A stretch of 64,000 nucleotides of DNA from Croceivirga radicis (GCF_002072105.2 NZ_MTBC01000007.1:62001-126000); one strand, 5' to 3'; counted from the first letter of the stretch, positions 27,533 to 37,385 are shown. A program made the numbers and translations. Notes: generated by a model from the sequence alone, not told the origin.

Positions 27533-28027
27533 ATGATAGAAACCTATACTGTACCAGAGAAAACGAAAGTTGGCCATATTCATTTAAAAGTTTCCAACCT
27601 TGAAAAGGCCATAGCTTTCTACGGAAACGTTCTTGGCTTTAAAACAACCATGCGCTATGGAGAACAAGCTGCTTTTTTAGCAGCAGGCAACTACCACCAT
27701 CATATTGGTTTAAACACATGGCATAGCCAAGGTAACCACCCTGCCCCAATTAAGGCTCCGGGGCTGTACCACACTGCTTTTCTATACCCTACCAGAAAAG
27801 ACCTTGCCACGATTTTAAAAAGACTCATTGATGTAAAATACCCGCTCACTGGTGCTGCAGACCATGGGGTTTCTGAAGCAATTTATTTAGATGACCCAGA
27901 CAAAAACGGAGTAGAATTGTATTGGGACAAACCCATAAAAGAATGGCCAATGACTGAAAGTGGAGCATTAGATATGTATACCAAACCATTAGACTTAGAT
28001 AATTTATTAGCAGAACTCAACAACTAA
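27533..28027 (+). CDS. VOC family (glyoxalase/extradiol dioxygenase-like) protein
   Basis: A 164-residue one-module VOC protein. The first beta-alpha-beta repeat starts GHIHLKVSNLEKAIAFYGNVLGF (read in two parts at residues 14-36), with a metal-type His17; HHIGLNTWHSQG and the terminal GVELYWDKP supply further ligand candidates (His and Glu). It resembles the CatE-type catechol dioxygenase-like proteins of Gram-positive bacteria, but the substrate is unknown. The next gene follows after 3 bases. Confidence 0.85.
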   Translation: MIETYTVPEKTKVGHIHLKVSNLEKAIAFYGNVLGFKTTMRYGEQAAFLAAGNYHHHIGLNTWHSQGNHPAPIKAPGLYHTAFLYPTRKDLATILKRLIDVKYPLTGAADHGVSEAIYLDDPDKNGVELYWDKPIKEWPMTESGALDMYTKPLDLDNLLAELNN

Positions 28028-28030
28028 AAG

Positions 28031-28852
28031 ATGAATAAATCAATACTTATTCTATTTGTACTTATTACCGCAATGAACCTAAGAGCACAAACCTCTGCCA
28101 TGACGTATAACATACGTTACAACAATCCAGATGACAAAGAAAACTGGTGGGAAAATCGTAAAGCAGAGGTTATAGATTTGATAGATTTCTATAGCCCAGA
28201 TATTTTAGGGTTGCAAGAGGCCCTATTAGACCAAACCCTTTACCTAGACAAAGAATTAGAAAATTATGATTTTATTGGCGTGGGGAGAGAAGATGGTTCC
28301 CGTAAAGGAGAATTGGCACCTATATTTTATAATACGGAAAAAATAACCTTGGTTATGCAACATACTTTTTGGTTATCAGACACCCCAGACAAGGTTAGTT
28401 TGGGTTGGGATGCCGCCTTAAATAGAATTGTGACCATGGCTAAATTCAAAGACAACACAACTAAAGAAACATTTTTTGTTTTTAACACCCATTTTGATCA
28501 TAAAGGAAAGTTAGCCCAAGAAAACTCTTCTAAGCTTATTTTAAAACTTATAGACCTCTATTGCGCTACTAATGAGAAAGTAATAGTAATGGGAGATTTA
28601 AACGCCACACCAGATGAAGACCCCATTGTAGTTTTAGGAACTGTTTTACAAGATAGTTTTACGGCCCCCAACATAACCCCATACGGACCTATTGGCACCT
28701 ATAATGCTTTTGATACCAACCATCCGTTAGATAAAAGAATAGATTACATTTTTAATCGCAACCTCAACGTAAAAAGCTATAGATGTATAGATGACCGAAG
28801 GAAAAATTTACGCTTCCCTTCGGACCATTTGCCTATTTTAGTACGGTACTAA
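28031..28852 (+). CDS. Secreted endonuclease/exonuclease/phosphatase family hydrolase
   Basis: A 273-residue protein with signal peptide (ITAMNLRAQ) and an EEP domain: MTYNIRYNNPDD, GLQEAL (metal Glu), FNTHFDHKG, VMGDLNATPDEDP, and the terminal RFPSDHLPILVRY (Asp-His). This subgroup is related to sphingomyelinase-type and exonuclease III-like hydrolases; the exact substrate is not clear. It ends directly against the stop codon of the opposite-strand gene. No terminator separates them. Confidence 0.85.
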   Translation: MNKSILILFVLITAMNLRAQTSAMTYNIRYNNPDDKENWWENRKAEVIDLIDFYSPDILGLQEALLDQTLYLDKELENYDFIGVGREDGSRKGELAPIFYNTEKITLVMQHTFWLSDTPDKVSLGWDAALNRIVTMAKFKDNTTKETFFVFNTHFDHKGKLAQENSSKLILKLIDLYCATNEKVIVMGDLNATPDEDPIVVLGTVLQDSFTAPNITPYGPIGTYNAFDTNHPLDKRIDYIFNRNLNVKSYRCIDDRRKNLRFPSDHLPILVRY

Positions 28853-29659
28853 TTATTCTGGTTTTACCCAAAAAATGCCCTCATTTGGCTTTTTATAAAA
28901 ACTATTTGGCTTTTTAGCGTCACTTATAGTTATAGATTCAAACACTACTGTATTGCGTTCTTCTTGAATGTTGCCACCCTCGGTTTTGTGCCAAGAAATT
29001 GCCTTTGGCAATAAAAAATCGTTTACGTTGGCCCATTCTTTGTAATGTATCCAACTTACTTTATCAGATACTTCACCAGTTCTGTAAGTAACGGTATAAC
29101 CCAACCACTCCATTTTATACGTTTTGGGGTCGTAATGCAGGTAATATTGATCTTTAGATGAAGCTCCAACGCCATCTTTGAATTGTATGGCTATTCCTGG
29201 ATAAATTTTTTCATTTACTATTAAATCATTGGTATGTGAGTAGATAATACCTTTATCTGCCAATACAAATGGCATATTAAAAAAATAAAACATCAGGTTG
29301 TGGTAAAATTCTGGATTCCCACTAAACGCTTCTTCTTTAGCTATGGTCCAAACGTTTTCCCCATCAAAACCCAAATCATATTTTGGTGTTTCAATTCTAT
29401 CTTTTCTATGTTTTAAATCTATAAAATGAAGTTCAGGATTATCTGGTTTTGGTAGTGTAAAGGAAATTGTGTTTTGCGTTTTGTACCGTTCTAGCCCACC
29501 GTGAGCCTCCAAAACCTTTTCTAAACTTTTGGGCAGGTTATTTTTTTGTGTACCAACTTCCTCTGTTTGTTGTTCCGATTTTTTTACCTGGTTTTCAGGT
29601 TTGGTATTGCAAGAGATTAAAAATACACCAAATACAATGGTAAATAAGGTAGTTTTCAT
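28853..29659 (-). CDS. DUF6503 family lipoprotein
   Basis: A 268-residue lipoprotein with Cys17 after LFTIVFGVFLIS. The body carries LEAHGGLERYKTQNTISF and the DLGFDGENVWTI motif, shared with outer-membrane lipoprotein sorting-type folds (LolA/LolB-like beta half-barrels) in flavobacteria. Function unknown. Start chosen at ATG 29659, where the lipoprotein signal begins; an in-frame ATG four codons upstream is less likely. It is a single-gene unit. Confidence 0.78.
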   Translation of the reverse strand: MKTTLFTIVFGVFLISCNTKPENQVKKSEQQTEEVGTQKNNLPKSLEKVLEAHGGLERYKTQNTISFTLPKPDNPELHFIDLKHRKDRIETPKYDLGFDGENVWTIAKEEAFSGNPEFYHNLMFYFFNMPFVLADKGIIYSHTNDLIVNEKIYPGIAIQFKDGVGASSKDQYYLHYDPKTYKMEWLGYTVTYRTGEVSDKVSWIHYKEWANVNDFLLPKAISWHKTEGGNIQEERNTVVFESITISDAKKPNSFYKKPNEGIFWVKPE

Positions 29660-29722
29660 GGTTGGGTTCAATTATGTTTTCCATCTAAGTCGCTTTTAAA
29701 TCTATTTGTTTACAGGAATAAC

Positions 29723-29730
29723 TAATTTTG
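29723..29730 (+). promoter_or_regulatory. Candidate -7 element for the RNA methyltransferase, very close to the start
   Basis: TAATTTTG is an exact TAnnTTTG match ending five bases before ATG 29736. It supports that start and a leaderless or near-leaderless transcript. A TTTG at 29705-29708 is present with short (14-base) spacing. Confidence 0.45.
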
Positions 29731-29735
29731 CACTT

Positions 29736-30530
29736 ATGTCTGCCATAAAAGAAATAACCAGTGTGCAAAATGCATTAGTGAAGAAAATGATTTTGCTCAA
29801 AGAAAAATCACGCGAACGAAAGAAAACCGGGTTGTTTGTCATAGAAGGTCAAAGGGAGTTAGATTTAGCGCTAAAAGGTGGATATGTTATAGAAACGCTT
29901 TGTGTTTGTCCTGAAATCACAGAAATAGATTTTGCACAAGCAGATTTGAAAATAAAGACAATTCATATCTCTAAAGAAGTCTTTAAAAAAGTAGCACATA
30001 GAGACACCACCGAAGGTGTTTTAGCCCTTGTAGAAAGTAAAGAACATTCTTTACAATCATCATTTAAACTAAAAGAAAACCCTTTTATATTGGTAGCGGA
30101 AGCGCCAGAAAAACCGGGCAATTTGGGGGCTTTGTTGCGTACCGCAGATGCGGCCAATCTAGATGCTGTTCTAATAGCAAATCCTAAAACTGACCTTTAC
30201 AACCCAAACATTATACGTTCTAGCGTTGGCTGTATTTTTACCAATAAGATTGTTACCGGTAGCTCTAAAGAACTCATCACTTTTTTAAATAATCAAAAGA
30301 TTAAAATTTTTTGTGCCGCATTAACCGCATCCAAAAATTACGTGGAAGCAGATTTTACAGGTGGTTCTGCCATTGTGGTAGGTACAGAAGCTACTGGTCT
30401 TACAGATGAGTGGCTCAACAATTCTTTCCAAAACGTAATCATACCAATGCAGGGTGAAATTGATAGTATGAACGTATCTGTATCCGCAGCAATACTTATC
30501 TTTGAAGCCAAACGCCAGCGCGGATTTTAA
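29736..30530 (+). CDS. TrmH/SpoU family RNA 2'-O-methyltransferase
   Basis: A 264-residue SPOUT enzyme that methylates ribose 2'-OH in rRNA or tRNA using SAM. An N-terminal substrate-binding region (EITSVQNALVKKMILLKEK, KTGLFVIEGQRE) precedes the knotted domain with GNLGALLRTADAAN, AIVVGTEATGLTD and IPMQGEIDSMNVSVSAAI. RlmB/TsnR-like proteins share this layout; the target nucleotide cannot be named. Start set at 29736; the -7 element would lie inside a longer version. Confidence 0.9.
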   Translation: MSAIKEITSVQNALVKKMILLKEKSRERKKTGLFVIEGQRELDLALKGGYVIETLCVCPEITEIDFAQADLKIKTIHISKEVFKKVAHRDTTEGVLALVESKEHSLQSSFKLKENPFILVAEAPEKPGNLGALLRTADAANLDAVLIANPKTDLYNPNIIRSSVGCIFTNKIVTGSSKELITFLNNQKIKIFCAALTASKNYVEADFTGGSAIVVGTEATGLTDEWLNNSFQNVIIPMQGEIDSMNVSVSAAILIFEAKRQRGF

Positions 30531-30536
30531 TTCTTT

Positions 30537-31769
30537 ATGCAGAGTAGCCTTCTTTTCTATTGCATTATTGCAATTGTAGTTATTCAATATTTGATAGAAC
30601 GTTATTTAGAGTTCTTAAACAACAAATCGTTCTTAAAACAACTACCAGAAGAATTAGCAGATGTTTATGACCAAGAAGCTTATATAAAGGCCAAAGCGTA
30701 CCAACAAGCAAACTACAGATTTGGTAACTTTCAAAGTTTATTCTCTTTAGTACTTACACTTACTTTTTTATTTTTTGGAGGGTTTAATGCAATAGATACT
30801 TGGGTGAGAGGGTACACAGAAAGCCCAACCGTAATGGCCGTTCTTTATTTTGGACTCTTATTTTTTGGAAGCAGTTTATTGGCCATACCCTTTAATTATT
30901 ACCAAACCTTTGTAATAGAGACAGAATTTGGTTTTAACAAAACCAACAAAAAAACATTTTTATTGGATATTCTAAAAGGATGGCTTTTGGCATTCTTATT
31001 TGGAGGTGGGTTGTTGGCCTTGGTTATTTGGTTTTTGCAATGGGCAGGCCCTAATTTTTGGTTATATGTTTGGGCAACGTTTGTTCTTGTCATGGTTTTT
31101 GCCAATCTATTTTACAGCAAGCTAATTGTTCCCCTTTTTAACAAGCAGAAACCCTTAGAGCATGGCCCATTAAAAACTGCAATTGAAAAGTATGCAAAAA
31201 ATGTTGGGTTTAATCTCCAAAATATTTTTGTTATAGATGGCTCAAAACGTTCTACTAAAGCCAATGCTTATTTTTCTGGTTTTGGAAAACAAAAAAGAGT
31301 AACACTTTTTGACACCCTTCTGAACGATTTGAACCAAGAAGAAATAATTGCTGTGCTAGCACATGAAGTTGGCCATTACAAGAGAAAGCATATTTTATTT
31401 AACCTGTTTACTTCGCTTTTAACAACTGGTTTTACTTTATACGTGCTTTCCCTGTTTGTTAACAGTCCGGAACTTTCCTTGGCTATTGGTGTAAAAACAC
31501 CAAGTTATCATGCGGCTCTGCTAGGTTTTGTTTTACTGTATAGCCCAATATCCACGTTTACCGGCTTAATCATGAATTTTATTTCTAGAAAATTTGAATT
31601 TCAAGCAGATGATTTTGCAAAGGAAACCTATGCGGCACAACCATTGATCAGTTCTTTAAAAAAATTGTCCAAAAATAATTTGACCAATTTAACCCCTCAC
31701 CCCGCCTATGTTTTCATGCATTACTCGCACCCACCATTACTAGAGCGAATAAGAAACCTTAAGGCATAA
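30537..31769 (+). CDS. M48 family metalloprotease (Ste24/CAAX protease type)
   Basis: A 410-residue integral membrane protease. Several membrane segments lie before and after the catalytic helix VLAHEVGHYKRKH (HExxH variant HEVGH). The downstream FEFQADDFA segment supplies the third zinc ligand Glu, and NAYFSGFGKQKRVTLFDTLL is the typical pre-catalytic strand. Eukaryotic Ste24 processes CAAX proteins; bacterial members do quality control of membrane proteins. It begins six bases after the methyltransferase gene. Confidence 0.92.
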   Translation: MQSSLLFYCIIAIVVIQYLIERYLEFLNNKSFLKQLPEELADVYDQEAYIKAKAYQQANYRFGNFQSLFSLVLTLTFLFFGGFNAIDTWVRGYTESPTVMAVLYFGLLFFGSSLLAIPFNYYQTFVIETEFGFNKTNKKTFLLDILKGWLLAFLFGGGLLALVIWFLQWAGPNFWLYVWATFVLVMVFANLFYSKLIVPLFNKQKPLEHGPLKTAIEKYAKNVGFNLQNIFVIDGSKRSTKANAYFSGFGKQKRVTLFDTLLNDLNQEEIIAVLAHEVGHYKRKHILFNLFTSLLTTGFTLYVLSLFVNSPELSLAIGVKTPSYHAALLGFVLLYSPISTFTGLIMNFISRKFEFQADDFAKETYAAQPLISSLKKLSKNNLTNLTPHPAYVFMHYSHPPLLERIRNLKA

Positions 31770-31813
31770 TTTTTGTTGCTTCCAAATAAAGATTGGCGTA
31801 AATTTATTTTACT

Positions 31814-34018
31814 ATGACGGAAGCTGCGATAGAACAAGAGAACAAAGAAATTGCACAACAGTATAAAGAGTTGTTGCGGATTAGTTACCAAACCTTAACA
31901 GATGAGGATAAAAAACTAATACGCTCTGCTTTTGATGTAGCTGTGGACGCGCACAAAAACCAAAGAAGAAAATCTGGTGAAGCCTATATTTTTCACCCCA
32001 TTGCAGTTGCCAAAATAGTAGCTTCGGAAATTGGTCTAGATGCCGTTTCTATAGCTTCTGCCCTCTTACATGATGTGGTAGAAGATACGGAATATACATT
32101 GGCAGACATAGAACGCTTATTTGGCGAAACCGTGGCACGGATAGTAGATGGCCTTACCAAAATTGCCCATCTTAAAAAAGACATGAACATTAGCCAGCAG
32201 GCAGAGAACTTTAGAAAAATGTTACTCACCCTGCATGATGATGTACGTGTAATCATCATTAAAATTGCAGACCGTTACCACAATATGCTCACCATGGATA
32301 GTATGCCAGAGCATAAACAAGTTAAAATAGCTTCAGAAACGCTTTATATCTATGCCCCTTTAGCACATAGAATTGGGTTGTACAATATAAAAACGCATCT
32401 AGAAGACCTTAGTTTAAAATATACAGAACCAGACGTATACAACGATATTTTCAACAAAATTGAAGATACCGAGGAAGAACAGCAACAATACATTAATGCG
32501 TTTACCAAGGTTATAGAAGATGCCCTAGATGAAGAAGGGCTTAATTATCACATCAAAGGTAGAATGAAGAGTATCTTCTCCATACGCCGTAAAATGATGG
32601 CACAAAACATTGGCTTTGATGAAGTCTATGACAAATTTGCCATTAGAATAATTTATAGGTCTGACCGTAAAAATGAAAAATTCCTGGCATGGAAAATATA
32701 TTCCATTGTTACAGACCATTTTACGCCCAACCCAGTACGTTTAAGAGATTGGATTACTTCCCCAAAATCTAATGGCTACGAGGCGCTACATATAACCGTA
32801 ATGGGACCCCAAGGAAAATGGGTAGAGGTGCAAATACGCAGTGAGCGAATGCATGAAATAGCAGAGAAAGGATATGCTGCCCACTTTAAATACAAACATG
32901 GAGACCAAAACGAGCAAGGTATTGAAGAATGGTTAAACCGTTTACAAGAAGCACTAGAAGGGGCTAATGGTAATGCCGTAGATTTTGTAGAAGAGTTTAA
33001 GCTAAACCTTTACAGTAAAGAAATATTTGTCTTTACCCCAAAAGGAGAACTAAAATCATTACCAAAAGGAGCCTCTCCCTTAGATTTTGCATTCCATATA
33101 CATACAGAGGTGGGCATGCGAACCCGCGGTGCAAAAGTAAATGGTAAATTGGTGCCCCTTAATACAAGACTTAAAAGTGGGGACCAAGTAGAAATAATTA
33201 CCTCGGCCATTGCTAAACCCAATCAAAACTGGCTAGATTACGCCCATACCGCAAGAGCTAGGGCCAAAATAAAATCGTCCCTTAGAGAAGAGAAGAAGGA
33301 AATTGCAGAAGAAGGCAAGGAAACCCTAAGAAGAAAACTACGTTCACAAAAAATAAACCTCAACGAAGATGTAGTGAACAAGATGGTCAATTTCTTTAAA
33401 CTAAAAACTAGTTTAGACCTCTTTTTCAGGGTAGGCAACGGTGCCATAGATAATCAAAAAATCAAAGATTTTGCTTCATCGTACAATAATGCCTTTATTA
33501 ACTTCTTCAAAAATAAAATCAGGAAAACCCCAGTTTCAGAAGATTTAGATAAAGAAGAAATTACCCAGAAATACGATATGCTCGTATTTGGTAGCGAAGA
33601 AGAAAAATTAAACTATAAGCTATCAAAATGTTGTAATCCTATACCTGGCGATCCTGTTTTTGGTTTTGTAAGTGTAAACGATGGTATTAAAGTACACAAG
33701 AAAACATGCCCAAATGCCATTCAATTACAGAGTAATTATGCTTACCGTATCATCACTGCTAAATGGATAGATTCTACCCAAGAAGAATTTAGTGCGGATA
33801 TTAAGCTTACCGGCATAGACAATCTAGGTTTAATGAATGAAATTACCAACATAATTTCGGACAATATGCACGTAAATATGCGTAACCTAAACTTTAGTGC
33901 CGAGGGCGGAACTTTCACGGGAAAGATTACCGTTGTGGTAAAAAACAAGAACATTTTGAAAAAACTTATTGACAATCTGAAAGAAATCAACGGTATTGAC
34001 AAGGTAGTGCGAATTTAA
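31814..34018 (+). CDS. Bifunctional (p)ppGpp synthetase/hydrolase (Rel/Spo)
   Basis: A 734-residue long RSH protein. The HD hydrolase domain (about 40-190) has intact ASALLHDVVEDT and the second-shell segments; the synthetase domain (about 235-365) has KFAIRIIYRS and the LRDWITSPKSNGYEALH motif; then TGS (FVFTPKGELKSLPKGASPLDFAF) and a C-terminal zinc-finger/ACT region with CCNPIPGD. Both catalytic centres look intact, so it should make and break the stringent-response alarmone. It lies 40 bases upstream of a Fur-family gene. Confidence 0.95.
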   Translation: MTEAAIEQENKEIAQQYKELLRISYQTLTDEDKKLIRSAFDVAVDAHKNQRRKSGEAYIFHPIAVAKIVASEIGLDAVSIASALLHDVVEDTEYTLADIERLFGETVARIVDGLTKIAHLKKDMNISQQAENFRKMLLTLHDDVRVIIIKIADRYHNMLTMDSMPEHKQVKIASETLYIYAPLAHRIGLYNIKTHLEDLSLKYTEPDVYNDIFNKIEDTEEEQQQYINAFTKVIEDALDEEGLNYHIKGRMKSIFSIRRKMMAQNIGFDEVYDKFAIRIIYRSDRKNEKFLAWKIYSIVTDHFTPNPVRLRDWITSPKSNGYEALHITVMGPQGKWVEVQIRSERMHEIAEKGYAAHFKYKHGDQNEQGIEEWLNRLQEALEGANGNAVDFVEEFKLNLYSKEIFVFTPKGELKSLPKGASPLDFAFHIHTEVGMRTRGAKVNGKLVPLNTRLKSGDQVEIITSAIAKPNQNWLDYAHTARARAKIKSSLREEKKEIAEEGKETLRRKLRSQKINLNEDVVNKMVNFFKLKTSLDLFFRVGNGAIDNQKIKDFASSYNNAFINFFKNKIRKTPVSEDLDKEEITQKYDMLVFGSEEEKLNYKLSKCCNPIPGDPVFGFVSVNDGIKVHKKTCPNAIQLQSNYAYRIITAKWIDSTQEEFSADIKLTGIDNLGLMNEITNIISDNMHVNMRNLNFSAEGGTFTGKITVVVKNKNILKKLIDNLKEINGIDKVVRI

Positions 34019-34028
34019 ATAAAGATGT

Positions 34029-34036
34029 TACCTTTG
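34029..34036 (+). promoter_or_regulatory. Candidate -7 element for the Fur-family gene
   Basis: TACCTTTG is an exact TAnnTTTG match located 22 bases before ATG 34059, in the gap after the Rel/Spo gene. It suggests that the repressor and purA have their own promoter in addition to readthrough. Confidence 0.45.
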
Positions 34037-34058
34037 CTAAGTTGATTGTAGCACTATT

Positions 34059-34514
34059 ATGGGGAACAATAAGAACCAAGAAATCGTAAAAAGTGTTTTT
34101 ACCAAGTTTTTAGAAGAAAACGGCCATAGAAAAACACCCGAACGTTACGCTATTTTACAGGAAATTTATGAGAGTGATGACCATTTTGACGTAGAGTCGC
34201 TTTACATAAAAATGAAAACCAAAAACTACCGCGTTAGTAGAGCTACCCTTTACAATACCATAGAACTACTTTTGGATTGTAAATTGGTACGCAAGCACCA
34301 GTTTGGAGGTAGCCAAGCACAATACGAAAAATCTTATTTTGACCGTCAGCACGATCATGTAATCTTAACAGATACCGGAGAAGTTGTAGAATTTTGCGAT
34401 CCTCGTATACAGTCTATTAAAAAGACAATAGAAGAGGTTTTCGATATCAAAATCAATAACCATTCCCTATACTTTTACGGAACAAGAAATAAACAAGAAA
34501 ACGTAACCGACTAA
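34059..34514 (+). CDS. Fur family transcriptional repressor
   Basis: A 151-residue protein with a winged helix ([23 protein letters not shown], and [16 protein letters not shown] as recognition helix) and the metal/dimer domain with the [18 protein letters not shown] motif. The family senses Fe, Zn, Mn or peroxide. It lacks the CxxC structural zinc pairs seen in many Fur/Zur proteins: only one Cys appears in the FCDP loop. The metal it responds to is not clear. It lies 11 bases before purA. Confidence 0.9.
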   Translation: MGNNKNQEIVKSVFTKFLEENGHRKTPERYAILQEIYESDDHFDVESLYIKMKTKNYRVSRATLYNTIELLLDCKLVRKHQFGGSQAQYEKSYFDRQHDHVILTDTGEVVEFCDPRIQSIKKTIEEVFDIKINNHSLYFYGTRNKQENVTD

Positions 34515-34525
34515 GCAAACACTTA

Positions 34526-35794
34526 ATGGTAGATTTATTATTAGGACTCCAATGGGGAGACGAAGGTAAGGGCAAAATTGTAGATGTTCTTACCAAGGAT
34601 TATGATATAATTGCCCGTTTTCAGGGGGGTCCAAATGCAGGACACACACTTGAATTTGATGGTATAAAACATGTTTTACACACCATACCTTCTGGAATTT
34701 TTCATAAAAATGCCATTAACGTTGTGGGCAACGGGGTGGTTATAGACCCTGTTATCTTTAAAAAAGAATTAGATAACTTAAACCAGTTTAGCATAGATTA
34801 CATTGCTAAACTTTTGATTTCTAGAAAAGCACACTTAATACTACCTACCCACCGTTTACTAGATGCCGCTTCTGAAACGGCAAAAGGCAAAGCCAAGATT
34901 GGCTCTACCCTAAAAGGAATTGGCCCTACATACATGGACAAGACCGGCAGAAACGGTATGCGAGTAGGTGATTTGGAATTTACAGACTGGAAAGAAAAAT
35001 ATAGAGCTTTAGCGGATAAGCACGAAGCAATGATTGCTTACTACAATGTAGACATACAATACAACTTACCTGAGCTAGAAACCGAATTTTTTGAAGGTGT
35101 GGAAACCCTTAAAAAATTGACCTTTATAGATAGTGAGCAATATATTTTTGATGCTATGGCCGCTGGTAAAAAGATTTTGGCAGAAGGCGCTCAAGGTTCG
35201 CTTTTAGATATTGATTTTGGTACCTATCCATTTGTAACCTCATCTAACACTACAGCAGCAGGGGCTTGTACCGGTTTAGGTGTAGCTCCTGGCAAAATAG
35301 GAGATGTTTTGGGTATTTTTAAAGCATATACCACTAGAGTAGGTAGCGGACCCTTTCCAACGGAATTATTTGACCAGGATGGAGAAACCATGGGCCGTGT
35401 TGGTAACGAGTTTGGCGCAACAACGGGCAGACCAAGACGTTGCGGATGGTTAGATTTAGTTGCTTTAAAATATGCTGTACAAATTAATGGGGTAACCGAG
35501 CTAATGATGATGAAAGCGGACGTTTTAAGTGGTTTTGATACCATTAAAGTTTGTACCGCCTATCATTACAAGGGTGAAGAAATTGCACATCTACCCTACA
35601 ATATAGAAGCAGAAAACGTGACACCAATCTACAAGGAACTTAAAGGCTGGTCTGCAGATTTAACTAAAATGACCAAGGCAGAAGAATTACCAGCTGCTTT
35701 AAATGAGTACATAGCTTATTTAGAACAGGAGTTAAACGTTCCTATCAAGATTGTTTCCGTGGGTCCAGATAGACTACAGACTATCTTACGATAG
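34526..35794 (+). CDS. purA: Adenylosuccinate synthetase
   Basis: A 422-residue enzyme that joins IMP and aspartate using GTP in AMP synthesis. N-terminal GLQWGDEGKGKIVD, GGPNAGHT, then GIGPTYMDKTGRNGMRVGD and the late TTGRPRRCGWLDLVALKYA motif are all present. Its place behind a Rel/Spo gene and a Fur-family gene is noteworthy, since PurA is a known target of ppGpp inhibition in other bacteria. Length is normal. Confidence 0.97.
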   Translation: MVDLLLGLQWGDEGKGKIVDVLTKDYDIIARFQGGPNAGHTLEFDGIKHVLHTIPSGIFHKNAINVVGNGVVIDPVIFKKELDNLNQFSIDYIAKLLISRKAHLILPTHRLLDAASETAKGKAKIGSTLKGIGPTYMDKTGRNGMRVGDLEFTDWKEKYRALADKHEAMIAYYNVDIQYNLPELETEFFEGVETLKKLTFIDSEQYIFDAMAAGKKILAEGAQGSLLDIDFGTYPFVTSSNTTAAGACTGLGVAPGKIGDVLGIFKAYTTRVGSGPFPTELFDQDGETMGRVGNEFGATTGRPRRCGWLDLVALKYAVQINGVTELMMMKADVLSGFDTIKVCTAYHYKGEEIAHLPYNIEAENVTPIYKELKGWSADLTKMTKAEELPAALNEYIAYLEQELNVPIKIVSVGPDRLQTILR

Positions 35795-35818
35795 CTAACT
35801 TACTAGAAAAGTACTTTT

Positions 35819-36790
35819 ATGGATAGGCTTTCTTTTGAAGAAAAGACAACGGTTTTTTTGGAAAAAGGAAAGCCTTTCTTTTTTCTAATCAATTTTGACC
35901 AAACCCAATTAATAGCCCTTGATTTTGAAGAAGCAAATAGACAAGGCATTTACTTTGATATTAAAGGCTGTAGTAACATAACCAAGCAAAAGGTTCTGGC
36001 TCCTATTCCAGAATTCAGAACCGAACCATTGCCATTCTCCAAATATGAAAATGGGTTCAATTTGGTTAGACAAGAAATATTAAAGGGCAATAGCTTTTTG
36101 CTGAACCTTACCTACCCTACTCCAATCTTAAATAATTTAGATTTAGAAAATATATTTTATACCGCTAAAGCGCCCTATAAACTATATTACAAAGACAATT
36201 TTGTTTGCTTTTCTCCAGAGTGTTTTGTAACCATAAAAGACAATTTTATATACTCCTATCCTATGAAGGGCACTGCAGCAGCAAATATGGCGAATGCTGA
36301 AAAAATGCTTATAGAAAATGCAAAAGAAATTCAGGAACACAATACAATCGTAGATTTAATAAGAAACGATTTATCCTTAATTGCCAAAGAGGTAACCGTT
36401 ACCAAGTATAGATATTTAGAAAAAATTAATTCAAAAGACGGCGGGCTTTACCAAACTAGTTCAGAAATAAGAGGAAAACTCTCGGTTGACTGGAAACAAA
36501 ATTTTGCAACACTATTATTTAAAATGTTACCTGCTGGATCCATAAGTGGTGCTCCCAAAGAACAAACCGTTAAAATAATTAAAGAGGCAGAACAATATGA
36601 TAGAGGTTTCTATACCGGGATTTTTGGAATCTTTGATGGAAAAAAAATAGATACCGGTGTAGCTATTCGTTTTATCGAGAAGACAGAAAATGGCTATAGC
36701 TTTAAAAGTGGTGGTGGTATTACCCATCAAAGCCTAGCGGAAGAAGAATATGAAGAACTATTAAAAAAAGTATATGTACCCACTTTTTGA
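35819..36790 (+). CDS. pabB: Aminodeoxychorismate synthase component I (chorismate-binding)
   Basis: A 323-residue member of the anthranilate synthase I/PabB family, which makes 4-amino-4-deoxychorismate for folate. It has only the chorismate-binding half, shorter than the roughly 450-residue E. coli protein. Motifs include LLNLTYP, SYPMKGTAA, HNTIVDLIRNDLS, LPAGSISGAPKEQTVKII and the terminal KSGGGITHQS. The partner glutaminase (pabA) is not in the window. It overlaps pabC by 17 bases, which strongly supports the folate role. Confidence 0.9.
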   Translation: MDRLSFEEKTTVFLEKGKPFFFLINFDQTQLIALDFEEANRQGIYFDIKGCSNITKQKVLAPIPEFRTEPLPFSKYENGFNLVRQEILKGNSFLLNLTYPTPILNNLDLENIFYTAKAPYKLYYKDNFVCFSPECFVTIKDNFIYSYPMKGTAAANMANAEKMLIENAKEIQEHNTIVDLIRNDLSLIAKEVTVTKYRYLEKINSKDGGLYQTSSEIRGKLSVDWKQNFATLLFKMLPAGSISGAPKEQTVKIIKEAEQYDRGFYTGIFGIFDGKKIDTGVAIRFIEKTENGYSFKSGGGITHQSLAEEEYEELLKKVYVPTF

Positions 36791-37376
36791 AACCCTTTGC
36801 GTACAAGACGGAGTTATCAAAAATAGTTCTTTTCATGAAGCTCGCTTTAAGCAAGCGTTTTACAAGTTTTATGGTTACGTCCCTAACTTTAATTTACTGG
36901 ATGCAATAGAAGTACCAAAACCGTTTAATACCGGAATAGTTAAGTTAAGAATTGATTATAATCAAGAACAAACGGCACCAAAATTTACTTTCTACACACC
37001 CAAAATCATTAACACCCTAAAGCTAGTCTACGACAACCATATAGATTACGACTTAAAATTTACCCATAGAGCACCTTTAACCCAGCTTTGGCAAAAAAGA
37101 GGTAACTGTGATGATGTTCTTATTTGTAAAAATGGGTTAATAACGGACACCTATTTTGCCAATATCCTTTTTACAAAAAATGCCAAATGGTATACCCCAA
37201 AAACATTTTTATTAAATGGTACGTGCAGGCAACGACTCTTACAGAATAAGCTGGTAGAAAGCATGGATATTTCCGTACATAACTTAAAAAAATTTGAAGG
37301 ATTTCAACTTATAAACGCAATGTTAGATTTTGACCCCTTAAAAATCATCCCCATAGGGCAGATAAAAACCAATTAG
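36774..37376 (+). CDS. pabC: Aminodeoxychorismate lyase (class IV PLP enzyme)
   Basis: A 200-residue class IV aminotransferase-fold protein that releases p-aminobenzoate and pyruvate. KLRIDYNQ, CDDVLICKNGLITDTYFANI and FLLNGTCRQRLLQ match the family. The PLP lysine is best fitted by the basic residues at about 100-110 of the FTHRAPLTQLWQKRGNCDD region. It is shorter than E. coli PabC (269 residues). Partnership with pabB is shown by the 17-base overlap. Other class IV activity is possible. Confidence 0.8.
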   Translation: MYPLFETLCVQDGVIKNSSFHEARFKQAFYKFYGYVPNFNLLDAIEVPKPFNTGIVKLRIDYNQEQTAPKFTFYTPKIINTLKLVYDNHIDYDLKFTHRAPLTQLWQKRGNCDDVLICKNGLITDTYFANILFTKNAKWYTPKTFLLNGTCRQRLLQNKLVESMDISVHNLKKFEGFQLINAMLDFDPLKIIPIGQIKTN

Positions 37377-37385
37377 GTTTTCGTG

